From positions 1 to 7,919 of the forward strand of contig JAJXVC010000084.1 of assembly GCA_021782295.1 (NCBI GenBank): DNA of 7,919 nt. The letters run 5' to 3'. The position numbers were made by a program, and so were the translations under genes. Source of the stretch: a bacterium. Lineage in GTDB: Bacteria; Eremiobacterota; Eremiobacteria; Baltobacterales; Baltobacteraceae. Position 1 is the stretch's first letter. Every line of letters begins with the position of its first letter. Shown in pieces: positions 1 to 6,259 of this stretch. The notes beneath the pieces were generated by a model. It was not told where the DNA came from. It saw only the letters and a program-made list of their open reading frames with translations, and ran no database searches.

Positions 1-450
1 ATTGCAGCGCTCTCACTCGTTGGATTAGCATTCGCACTCGACGGCGCACCGGGCTCGCTCATCGCCGTCACCGCACTGCTCGCGATCTTCGGAATCGGTC
101 AGGGGCTTTTCACTTCCCCAAACAACAGCGCGATCATGGGAGCGGCACCGATGCATCGGCTCGGTGCAGCAGGCGGCGTCCTCAACGTCACGCGAACGTT
201 GGGAACGAGCCTCGGCGTTGCGGTCGCCTCTTCGTTACTTTCGTGGGCGATCGCGAGTTACGGCCACTTCCGCGATACGCTCGATGCGCCGCGCGCAGAT
301 CTGCTCGCGGGCATTCACGATGTTCTCTTCGTCTTCGCCGCACTCGCGCTGGTCGCCGCAGGGATATCGATGATGCGCGGTCGCGAAGAAGCGATCGATG
401 AAGCGCACCGCGAAGAGATCGCGCTGATCGAACGCTCCGGCGGCGTATGA
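1..450 (+). CDS. MFS drug exporter, DHA2 family (EmrB/QacA-like), C-terminal part
   Basis: The reading frame is open from the first base, so this is the 3' part (149 codons) of a gene that starts left of the window. The segment GIGQGLFTSPNNSAIMGAAP, followed by a stretch with GAAGGVLNVTRTLGTSLGVA, is typical of the late transmembrane helices of 14-TMS DHA2 major facilitator exporters (known family feature). At least three hydrophobic helices are visible: roughly residues 1-13, 20-40 and 100-118 of the fragment, plus the GVAVASSLLSWAIA segment. The protein ends in a charged cytoplasmic tail rich in E and R. Family members extrude drugs or other small amphipathic compounds across the inner membrane by proton antiport; the substrate cannot be read from sequence. 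Its TGA overlaps the ATG of the next gene (ATGA), so the two are probably translationally coupled. An internal ATG at 136 is not the start, because conserved family sequence lies upstream of it. Confidence 0.9.
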   Translation: MAALSLVGLAFALDGAPGSLIAVTALLAIFGIGQGLFTSPNNSAIMGAAPMHRLGAAGGVLNVTRTLGTSLGVAVASSLLSWAIASYGHFRDTLDAPRADLLAGIHDVLFVFAALALVAAGISMMRGREEAIDEAHREEIALIERSGGV

Positions 451-1532
451 GGCGACGCGTTCGGCATGGACTTGCGGTCGCACTAGCGATCGCCTTCTGC
501 CTTCTCGGTATTCGAACGGCACTTGCCGCCCATCCGAGGCAGCCGGAGAGGCTTCGGGATATCGACGCGCTTATCCAGATCGTGCATCGACTTGCGCCAC
601 GAATTCATCCACAGAATATCGACGTTGAAAGTATCGACATCGTCAAGTCGTTTGCAATCGTCGAGTGGTTCGCGCAACCAACCCGCCAATCGATTGCGCA
701 CAATTCGCAGAACGAAGGCGGCACATTCCTCGCACGCAAGAGCGTGCACGAATGGATACTCGTCCGTCAACTCCCGCTGAGCTATACGGCCGCCACGCTG
801 ACCCGTACCGCTCCGGGTCTTTCGCCCGCCATTGCCCGCGCCCTCATCCATGGCTACCGCATTGGAGCGAGCCTTCAGGGTTGCAATCGCGATGGCAAGT
901 GCCGCAGCACATCGCAAGAGATCGCCTTCGCGGTCGAACACGAAAGCATGGCCCAGGATCGCTTTATGTTTGCCCCGGTCGTAGCTCCGATCGCTCGCGA
1001 CGGGAATTTCGCGCTCGCCGATTACACGGTGGGGGAGAGTGGCGGAGAGGCGATGCTTCAACGAAAAAACGATCGCTGGAAGGTTCTTGGCATGGGCGGA
1101 GGGAGTATGAACTCCGTTCGATGGCTTTCCTCTGGATTTCGCCTATCTCTCGCCGTGGCCCGCACGCTTGTCACCTCCATGAAGAAAAATGAAGCGGCGA
1201 CCTTTTCGGACCTCTGCGTGCCGAAACGTCAATGCCTCAATCGAGCGCGTTCGGCGACCTCGGCATTCTTGACTCGCTTTGCAAAGGCAGGCGGCGCTCC
1301 TCCCAACGCGGCCGTTCGTGAGGTCGCAATTGCCGGCACGAATGCTCTTCTCTACTACAACAACGGCGAGACGGGGGGCGAAGCACTGCTCCAACTGCGA
1401 AACAATCGCTGGGAAATTCGGGCGATGGGGCCGGTCTCACTCGCCGATTCGGATCTCCTCGTAAAGAGCCTCGGCATCTCGCCGACCGACGCAGCGCGGC
1501 TCGCTTACAGAATGACCGATCTCGTGCAGTAG
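447..1532 (+). CDS. Secreted three-module repeat protein of unknown function
   Basis: This is a 361-residue protein I cannot assign to a named family. The N-terminus has a classic signal peptide: basic MRRRVRH, a hydrophobic core to about residue 25, then an ALAA-H type cleavage site near residue 28, so the mature protein is probably exported. The rest contains three ungapped 47-residue modules at residues 91-137, 199-245 and 310-356. Each begins with GG, has W at position 13 and ends in an amphipathic helix of the type SPxxARxL. Modules 2 and 3 are each preceded, 53 residues upstream of their GG, by a CX5C pair (C146/C152 and C257/C263), plausible disulfides in an oxidising compartment. The spacing gives an exact 111-residue period between the last two units. 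The start is chosen because it overlaps the MFS stop as ATGA and gives a complete signal peptide; no strong Shine-Dalgarno is seen, consistent with translational coupling. A binding or structural envelope role is possible but is inference only. Confidence 0.85.
   Translation: MRRRVRHGLAVALAIAFCLLGIRTALAAHPRQPERLRDIDALIQIVHRLAPRIHPQNIDVESIDIVKSFAIVEWFAQPTRQSIAHNSQNEGGTFLARKSVHEWILVRQLPLSYTAATLTRTAPGLSPAIARALIHGYRIGASLQGCNRDGKCRSTSQEIAFAVEHESMAQDRFMFAPVVAPIARDGNFALADYTVGESGGEAMLQRKNDRWKVLGMGGGSMNSVRWLSSGFRLSLAVARTLVTSMKKNEAATFSDLCVPKRQCLNRARSATSAFLTRFAKAGGAPPNAAVREVAIAGTNALLYYNNGETGGEALLQLRNNRWEIRAMGPVSLADSDLLVKSLGISPTDAARLAYRMTDLVQ
717..1514 (+). repeat. Three in-gene copies of a 47-residue protein module
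   Basis: The copies encode residues 91-137 (717-857), 199-245 (1041-1181) and 310-356 (1374-1514) of the secreted protein. Copies 2 and 3 share GGEA(M/L)LQ, then N(D/N)RW; copy 1 keeps GG, L, W and the C-terminal helix with SPAIAR. All three align over 47 residues without a gap. DNA identity is low, so the duplications are old and maintained at protein level. The GGEALL...RW pattern resembles short beta-strand/tryptophan modules I recall from other secreted bacterial proteins, but no family name can be given. Confidence 0.8.
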
Positions 1533-1560
1533 CGACTCATTGCGAGCACGCCGAAAACCA

Positions 1561-1592
1561 AGAATGGCCGAGCGTTACTGCTCGGCCATTCT
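1561..1592 (-). terminator. Bidirectional intrinsic terminator between convergent genes
   Basis: A perfect 13-bp inverted repeat, AGAATGGCCGAGC and its complement, flanks the 6-base loop GTTACT. It sits 28 bp after the stop of the secreted repeat protein and 20 bp after the stop of fumC. Read on the minus strand the stem is followed by TTGGTTTTC, a reasonable U-rich tail, so it probably ends the fumC transcript. On the plus strand the tail CTGATTTC is weaker. It likely serves both directions. Confidence 0.82.
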
Positions 1593-1612
1593 CTGATTTC
1601 GCAAGAGTGGTC

Positions 1613-3046
1613 TTACTTCGGGTAGGTCATTTCCTTGGGTACGACGATCTTGTCGAACTCGTCGGAGGTGACGTAACCGAGTTTGAGCGCTGTCTCTTTG
1701 AGCGTCGCGCCGTCGTGGTGGGCTTTCTTCGCGATCTCGGCAGCCTTGTCGTAGCCGATCTTCGGCGAGAGCGCCGTCACCGTCATCAGCGATTCGGCAA
1801 GATACTTCGCGATCACCGGTTCGTTGGCTTGTAGACCTTCGATGCAATGCTCGCGGAACATCGTGCAGGCGTCGCGGAGCAACGTCGTGCTGTGGAGGAA
1901 GTTCGAAATCATCACCGGGTTGAAGACGTTGAGTTCGAAGTTTCCTTGGCTCGCGCCCATCGTGATGGCGACATCGTTGCCGAAGACCTGAACGCAGACC
2001 ATCGTCATCGCTTCCGACTGCGTCGGGTTCACTTTTCCGGGCATGATCGAGCTACCGGGCTCGTTCTCGGGAAGGACGAGTTCACCGATGCCGGCGCGCG
2101 GGCCGGAGCCGAGCCAACGCACGTCGTTGGCGATCTTCATCAGTGCCGCGCCGAGCGTCTTGAGCGCTCCGGAGGCGAAGACGAAATCGTCGTGCGATGC
2201 AAGCGCGGTGAATTTGTTCGGATGCGAACGGAACGGGAGCTTCGTGAGTTCGGCGAGTTTCGCCGAAGCGCGATTCGCGAATTCGGGGTGCGCATTGAGC
2301 CCCGTGCCGACCGCCGTGCCGCCGATCGCGAGATCGTAGAGATGGTCGAGTGCTTCGCGACAGGCGACCATCGCCCGATCGAGCTGGGTCACATAGCCGG
2401 AGAACTCTTGCCCTAACGTGAGCGGCGTCGCATCTTGTAAGTGCGTGCGCCCGACCTTCACGATATCTTTCCACGCCTTCGCTTTGACGTCGAGAGCATC
2501 GCGCAATTTCTGCACCGGAGGCAGCATCGCGACCATCGCTTCGGCGGCAGCCATGTGCATCGCCGTCGGGAAGGTGTCGTTGCTCGACTGCGACATGTTC
2601 ACATGATCGTTGGGGTGGATCGGTTTTTTGCTGCCCATCTCGCCGCCGGCGATCTCGATCGCACGGTTGGAGATCACTTCGTTGACGTTCATGTTGGTCT
2701 GCGTGCCCGAGCCCGTCTGCCAAATCCGCAACGGGAAGTGCGCGTCGAGTTTGCCGGCGATCACTTCGTCGGCAGCCGCGACGATGAGCTTGGTCTTCTC
2801 GGCGTCGAGTTTCCCAAGATCGTGATTGACGAGTGCGGCAGCTTTCTTCAACTGCGCCATCGCAACGATGACCTGCTTGGGCATCACATCGCGGGGCCAG
2901 CTACCCTCGCCGATCTCGAAATGGATGAGCGAGCGCGCGGACTGCGCGCCGTAGTATTTGTCGGCGGGCACATCGATGGCACCCATGGAGTCGGTCTCTT
3001 TGCGCGACTGAAGCGCGCCGTTGGAGGCGTTTTTGGTGGTCGTCAT
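1613..3046 (-). CDS. fumC: Class II fumarate hydratase
   Basis: This enzyme catalyses reversible hydration of fumarate to L-malate in the TCA cycle, in the cytoplasm, as an iron-independent homotetramer (family knowledge). The 477-residue length fits class II fumarases (about 460-480). Visible signatures in order are [18 protein letters not shown] near the N-terminus, [12 protein letters not shown] (113-124), [14 protein letters not shown] (144-157), [20 protein letters not shown] (199-218) with the catalytic-region histidine H202, and the superfamily signature [11 protein letters not shown] (331-341), whose serine loop supplies the catalytic base. These separate it from aspartase and argininosuccinate lyase relatives: the HPNDHVN and [10 protein letters not shown] forms are fumarase-like. 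The ATG at 3046 has GGAG just 2 bases upstream, a tight spacing; about 18 residues precede conserved sequence, slightly longer than the E. coli N-terminus. It lies 43 bp downstream of the SprT-like gene on the same strand, so it may be cotranscribed. The gene looks intact. Confidence 0.97.
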   Translation of the reverse strand: MTTTKNASNGALQSRKETDSMGAIDVPADKYYGAQSARSLIHFEIGEGSWPRDVMPKQVIVAMAQLKKAAALVNHDLGKLDAEKTKLIVAAADEVIAGKLDAHFPLRIWQTGSGTQTNMNVNEVISNRAIEIAGGEMGSKKPIHPNDHVNMSQSSNDTFPTAMHMAAAEAMVAMLPPVQKLRDALDVKAKAWKDIVKVGRTHLQDATPLTLGQEFSGYVTQLDRAMVACREALDHLYDLAIGGTAVGTGLNAHPEFANRASAKLAELTKLPFRSHPNKFTALASHDDFVFASGALKTLGAALMKIANDVRWLGSGPRAGIGELVLPENEPGSSIMPGKVNPTQSEAMTMVCVQVFGNDVAITMGASQGNFELNVFNPVMISNFLHSTTLLRDACTMFREHCIEGLQANEPVIAKYLAESLMTVTALSPKIGYDKAAEIAKKAHHDGATLKETALKLGYVTSDEFDKIVVPKEMTYPK

Positions 3047-3089
3047 AGCTCCGCTATCTTTGCGCGAAGCAAGCCCCCACCGCCTGGAC

Positions 3090-3659
3090 TTAGGTCGCTC
3101 GGGGTGCCCGCGAGGCGGCCCGTTTCGGCTCGATCCTGCCGACCTCGCCCAGAACCCGCATCTCGACGACCTCGTAGACCGTCAGCGGAAAGCGTGCGTC
3201 GTGGCGGCGCGGATTGCAACGGCCGCAGGTCATGGAACGCCGCGGCAGGCGGCGTCGCAGGGCCTCCATGCCGCAATGCTCGCAGCGAAAGATATAGCGG
3301 GTGCTCGCCTCCTGGAGCGGGCGAACCGTGCCGAGATCGTGATGGATCGAGGTGATGCCGCACTGCTTCATCTTGCGCCGAAAATGCGCGCCGTGCCCGG
3401 TCTCCCCAAAACGTTGGTAGCACCAGACGTGGATCATTTCGTGCAGGAGCGTCTCCTCAAGTGCATCGGGATAGCGCCGGAAATGCTTGGGAGAGAGCTC
3501 GACGAGTGCCGGCGTGCGATAGGTCGTCCTGCCGGCACAATTCGAGAAGCGCTCGTTGTAGGCGATCGAACACGCGCCAATCTCACCATCGAAATGCGTG
3601 AGATTAAGGCGCGCGAAGAGCATTTGGAGGTCGGCTTCGGTCGGCAAGGGAGCGCTCAT
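3090..3659 (-). CDS. SprT-like zinc metalloprotein (SprT/Spartan-type domain)
   Basis: The protein has 189 residues from the chosen ATG. It carries the zincin motif HEMIH (73-77) in [12 protein letters not shown], followed by GHGAHF (88-93), where H89 is the likely third zinc ligand. The C-terminus carries a zinc-ribbon pair CEHC (126-129) and CGRC (145-148). This order, SprT-like protease domain then four-cysteine ribbon, matches the SprT/SprT-like family related to eukaryotic Spartan, which cleaves DNA-protein crosslinks; the function of bacterial members is poorly established, so a proteolytic role is inference. The start at 3659 ([10 protein letters not shown]) is preferred because the family core begins soon after it. 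The frame stays open further upstream to 4016, but that part runs antisense through the divergent TPR gene and has no family resemblance. The upstream ribosome site is weak. The C-terminal tail is basic and R/A-rich. fumC follows 43 bp downstream on the same strand. Confidence 0.88.
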   Translation of the reverse strand: MSAPLPTEADLQMLFARLNLTHFDGEIGACSIAYNERFSNCAGRTTYRTPALVELSPKHFRRYPDALEETLLHEMIHVWCYQRFGETGHGAHFRRKMKQCGITSIHHDLGTVRPLQEASTRYIFRCEHCGMEALRRRLPRRSMTCGRCNPRRHDARFPLTVYEVVEMRVLGEVGRIEPKRAASRAPRAT

Positions 3660-3734
3660 CTTTGCCGATATTTCGCCGTCGCGCGCGCGCGTTCCGTGCG
3701 GGTTCCCCGAGCGCAACGGTCGAACGATGCTTCC
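3660..3734. promoter_or_regulatory. Divergent intergenic region, SprT-like gene / TPR gene
   Basis: These 75 bp separate the starts of two divergent genes and must hold, or overlap, their promoters. No convincing -35/-10 pair is visible by eye on either strand. A run of six CG dinucleotides lies at 3680-3691. The TPR gene has a possible alternative GTG start at 3696 within this stretch. Confidence 0.4.
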
Positions 3735-4163
3735 ATGCAAACTCCACCACCCCCAAAGCGCGGGCTGCCCGCGCCGCTGGCCATCGGGCTCTTCGTCGCC
3801 TTCGCCGCAATTTTGCTCCTCGTCACCGGCGATTTTATCCTCAAAGGATTCGACGTTCGCGGCTCGGTCTTCGGCACCGGCGGCCCCTCGATGCAGCAAA
3901 ACGCGGGGAGCTCGGCTGCGGTTCAGGGTGGGCCGCCGCCGGCGGTGATGCTTCAGGTTACGCAGCTCAAAGCCCGCATTGCAAAACACCCGCATGACGG
4001 CGTTGCGCTCACGCAACTCGGCGATCTCTATCTCGCATCCTCGCAGTTCGCGCGCGCAATTCCGTATTACGAGCGCGCGTTGGTCATCAATAAAGGCAAC
4101 GTCGCGGCGAAGACCGGCCTCGAACAGGCCCGCATCGGCCTAGCACAGGCCGCAAAAGAGTGA
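3735..4163 (+). CDS. Membrane-anchored TPR protein
   Basis: This is a small 142-residue protein. It has a proline-rich, basic N-terminus (MQTPPPPKRG), then a single hydrophobic helix at about 14-35 (PLAIGLFVAFAAILLLVTG), giving an N-in anchor with the rest probably outside the inner membrane. A G/S/P/Q-rich linker follows (about 40-70), then one recognisable tetratricopeptide unit at about 88-121, with the pattern GVALTQLGDLYLASSQFARA followed by IPYYERALVINKGN. The helices on either side may complete a small TPR bundle. TPRs mediate protein-protein contacts; the partner is unknown. The frame is open further upstream, but that part is antisense to the SprT-like gene, so the ATG at 3735 is chosen; GTG at 3696 is an alternative. 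No strong Shine-Dalgarno is seen. Its TGA overlaps the GTG start of the dipeptidase gene, suggesting cotranslation and possibly a shared envelope role (inference). Confidence 0.82.
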   Translation: MQTPPPPKRGLPAPLAIGLFVAFAAILLLVTGDFILKGFDVRGSVFGTGGPSMQQNAGSSAAVQGGPPPAVMLQVTQLKARIAKHPHDGVALTQLGDLYLASSQFARAIPYYERALVINKGNVAAKTGLEQARIGLAQAAKE

Positions 4164-4810
4164 TCGCGCTTCTGCGAGTGACGCTGCTCGCATTCTCGCC
4201 GCTGATCGCCGCTCTTCCCAGCGGCTTCACCTATCTCTCGACGTTCGCACCGCAAATTCGTCAGGATATGCGTTACGCGACGGCGGATAATTTTACCGGC
4301 GCGCGCGTTCCCGGTTACGATGCACCCGCTTGTATTCTCACCGTGCCGGCGGCAAAGGCGCTCGCGAAAGTCGAACGCCTTTTACTGCGGCACTATCTGA
4401 CGCTTCGCGTCTTCGATTGCTATCGCCCCGAACGCGCGGTGCACGCATTCGTTGCGTGGAGCAAGCGTCCGAGCGAGATTACAGCAAAGGCGCGCTATTT
4501 CCCAAACGTTCCAAAGGCGAAACTCTTCGAGCGCGGATATATCGCTGAAAACTCTTCGCACAGTCGCGGCAGTACCGTCGATCTCACCATCGACGGCCTC
4601 CCAATGGGGACGCCGTTCGACTTTTTCGATCCGCTCTCGCGCGGCGATGCTCCGGTTCCGACGCAAGCGCGCGCGAATCGTATTTTTTTAGCGACGCTTA
4701 TGGAGCGCTACGGGTTCAAAAGCTATCCCGCGGAGTGGTGGCACTTTACGCTCGCGCGCGAGCCCTTTCCGAAACGCTCTTTTAATTTCCCGGTGACGGC
4801 ACAGCGCTAG
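4160..4810 (+). CDS. ddpX: D-alanyl-D-alanine dipeptidase (VanX/DdpX family), exported
   Basis: This is a zinc-dependent dipeptidase that hydrolyses D-Ala-D-Ala (family knowledge). In VanX the role is glycopeptide resistance; in DdpX it is recycling of peptidoglycan-derived D-Ala-D-Ala. The 216-residue length is normal. Key motifs are CYRPERA (87-93) with the active-site arginine R89, SHSRGSTVDLT (133-143) supplying zinc ligands H134 and D141, and AEWWHF (191-196) with catalytic base E192 and zinc ligand H195. All catalytic residues appear present. The N-terminus MIALLRVTLLAFSPLIAALP looks like a signal peptide or anchor, placing the enzyme outside the cytoplasm, unlike cytoplasmic VanX. The GTG start is chosen because it overlaps the upstream TGA as GTGA and supplies that leader; the next ATG (residue 37) would cut into conserved sequence. 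No vanH, vanA or vanRS-like genes are nearby, so a wall-recycling or nutritional role is more likely than vancomycin resistance. The 3' end overlaps the convergent LeuA-like gene by 29 bp. Confidence 0.92.
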   Translation: MIALLRVTLLAFSPLIAALPSGFTYLSTFAPQIRQDMRYATADNFTGARVPGYDAPACILTVPAAKALAKVERLLLRHYLTLRVFDCYRPERAVHAFVAWSKRPSEITAKARYFPNVPKAKLFERGYIAENSSHSRGSTVDLTIDGLPMGTPFDFFDPLSRGDAPVPTQARANRIFLATLMERYGFKSYPAEWWHFTLAREPFPKRSFNFPVTAQR

Positions 4811-6200
4811 CAGCCGCGCCGCGTGCGCCGATCGCGCATGCAATCTCGACCACATCTTCAGCGTCGAGCGCGAGGCCGCGGATAAGCTCGTGGTAGCGCT
4901 CGACCGCTTGTCGAGCCGAGTTTCCGGCGGCGCGTTCCTCGCGAATTCGCTTGACTTGTTCGGTCACCGCATGCGCGAGCGCGCTCGTCACTTCAATACC
5001 GCTTTCTGCGAGTCGCGCCCCATTCTCGCGCAACGTCTGTTCGACCAACCCGACGCCGGAATGCTTGCCGAAGAGAAACTCCGTATGCGCTCCGACTAAT
5101 TCGCTGGGAACCGCTTCGTAGATGCGCCGATCGATCATAATGCCGTGCGTGTGAATCCCTGATTCGTGCGCAAAGACCCGCGAACCGACGATTGGTTCGT
5201 GCTGTTGCATCGGAACGCCGCTCATCGACTCCATAAAGCGCGAGAGCTCGCGCAATTTATGATATTTGAAGCCGGGAATCTCGATGCCGTAGAGCTGCCG
5301 CATCGCCACGACATATTCGTGCAGTTTGACGTTGCCGGCGCGCTCGCCGTAGCCGTTGGCGGTGACCGAGATCACCTTAAAGCCGCATGAGGTCGCCGTA
5401 ATCGCGTTGATCGTTCCGAGCCCATAGTCGTTGTGCAAGTGCGCGACGACCGGAATACCTTTGGGAAGCCCGCCGATGAGCCGGTTCCCGTGCGCGCGCA
5501 TCGCCTCAGGGGTCAAGCAGCCGACCGTATCGGGCCACGCCGGGCGCGTGCCGCCTGCGGCAAGAACGCGATTGAAGTACTCAAGGAAGTACTCGACATC
5601 GCCGCGACTGCCGTCCTCGCCGCCGAATTCGATCTCCTCCGCGCCCAGCGAGCGCGCATAGCGAACGGCATCGCACTGCAATTCGATGTTTGTTTCGCGA
5701 TAGAACGAAAGCGGAAGCTTCAACCACTCCGACTCGTCACGACCGGCAAAGCGCAGCAACACTTTTCCGATTTTATATTTCAGGTGAAGATCGCTGCCGC
5801 TGGAAAAGATGAAGAAGGTTACTTCGCGCGGATTGACGCCGATCTCGCGCAGCGCAGCGACGGTAACGTCGATATCGTTGCGGTTGCTACGGCACATGAC
5901 GAGAATCTCGACGTCGCCGAGTTCGCCGCGCCGTTTCGCTTCCATGACGAGTTGCAGCGTGCGACGATCCCCCGATGAAGCGGCGGGAAAACCGACGCTG
6001 ATGATATGGAGGCCGATATCGGCGAGCGCAGTCGCAATTTCGAGTTTTTGTTGCGGCGTATAACAGACACCCGGCATCTGCTCGCCGTCGCGCAAGGTCT
6101 CGTCGTAGAGCCGGATCTCCGCCGGATCGGGGAAATGCACGTCACGCGTGAAGCGCGTCGGCTCGATGATGAGTTGCTCGATCGGCTCTTCAAATTTCAT
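4782..6200 (-). CDS. LeuA/homocitrate-synthase family enzyme without regulatory domain
   Basis: This is a DRE-TIM metallolyase-type Claisen condensing enzyme that should join acetyl-CoA to a 2-oxoacid; the oxoacid cannot be fixed from sequence. Counting from ATG 6200 (472 residues), motifs are YDETLRDGEQ (32-41) with catalytic R37 and metal ligand D38, GFPAASSGD (70-78), FGGEDGSRGD (192-201), HLHND (254-258) with the metal-binding histidine pair, ANGYGERAGN (281-290), AHESGIHTHG (344-353) and FGKHSG (377-382). GFPAASSGD, HESGIH and the late GKHSG are closest to 2-isopropylmalate synthase LeuA, but the LeuA C-terminal allosteric dimer domain is absent: only about 90 residues follow GKHSG. Citramalate, homocitrate or another 2-oxoacid product remains possible. 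ATG 6200 is preferred over the upstream ATG at 6335 because AGGG lies 6 bases before it and the extra 45 residues are unconserved and antisense to the divergent protease. The C-terminus is A/S/P/G-rich. No leuBCD or nif genes are in view. Confidence 0.88.
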   Translation of the reverse strand: MKFEEPIEQLIIEPTRFTRDVHFPDPAEIRLYDETLRDGEQMPGVCYTPQQKLEIATALADIGLHIISVGFPAASSGDRRTLQLVMEAKRRGELGDVEILVMCRSNRNDIDVTVAALREIGVNPREVTFFIFSSGSDLHLKYKIGKVLLRFAGRDESEWLKLPLSFYRETNIELQCDAVRYARSLGAEEIEFGGEDGSRGDVEYFLEYFNRVLAAGGTRPAWPDTVGCLTPEAMRAHGNRLIGGLPKGIPVVAHLHNDYGLGTINAITATSCGFKVISVTANGYGERAGNVKLHEYVVAMRQLYGIEIPGFKYHKLRELSRFMESMSGVPMQQHEPIVGSRVFAHESGIHTHGIMIDRRIYEAVPSELVGAHTEFLFGKHSGVGLVEQTLRENGARLAESGIEVTSALAHAVTEQVKRIREERAAGNSARQAVERYHELIRGLALDAEDVVEIACAIGARGAAASAVPSPGN

Positions 6201-6259
6201 GGCCAACCCTGCTTCGACGTACGAGGGGGGGCTTCTTCGCAGTCGAAGCAACAGGGCCC
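6201..6259. promoter_or_regulatory. Divergent leader with 9-bp inverted repeat
   Basis: Only 59 bp separate the divergent starts of the LeuA-like gene and the M50 protease gene. TGCTTCGAC (6210-6218) and GTCGAAGCA (6242-6250) form a perfect inverted repeat with a 23-bp spacer. The similarity extends to each start: both leaders read GTCGAAGCA, then AGGG (overlapping the repeat on the LeuA side), then CCATGAA. The AGGG elements probably act as ribosome sites (spacing 6 bases for the LeuA-like gene, 3 for the protease). A run of seven G lies at 6225-6231. The arms could be a shared operator or a transcript hairpin; no promoter hexamers are convincing. Confidence 0.55.

Noticed and set aside
136..450. 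ATG at 136 as the start of a 104-residue protein
   Set aside because: The same frame is open to base 1 and encodes conserved DHA2 MFS sequence upstream, so this is an internal methionine of a gene cut by the window edge.
1847..3355. Long plus-strand open frames across fumC (1847-2416, 2441-3355) and a minus-strand one at 2082-2723
   Set aside because: They overlap fumC in other frames, are rich in R/H/D from GC-rich codons, and show no domain; they are shadows of fumC.
3680..3691. Run of six CG dinucleotides as a functional Z-DNA element
   Set aside because: Such short alternating runs are expected by chance in GC-rich DNA where CG is common, and nothing else supports a role.
3021..3734. 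Upstream extension of the TPR protein to a 380-residue protein
   Set aside because: The extension is antisense to the SprT-like gene and the start of fumC and shows no domain; the real protein begins at or near 3735.
3660..4016. Upstream extension of the SprT-like protein to 308 residues
   Set aside because: This part is antisense to the TPR gene, has no family resemblance, and the SprT core begins right after the ATG at 3659.
4160..4810. Vancomycin-resistance gene cluster
   Set aside because: Only a VanX/DdpX-family enzyme is present; there is no vanH, D-Ala-D-Lac ligase or two-component system beside it, and it carries an export signal.
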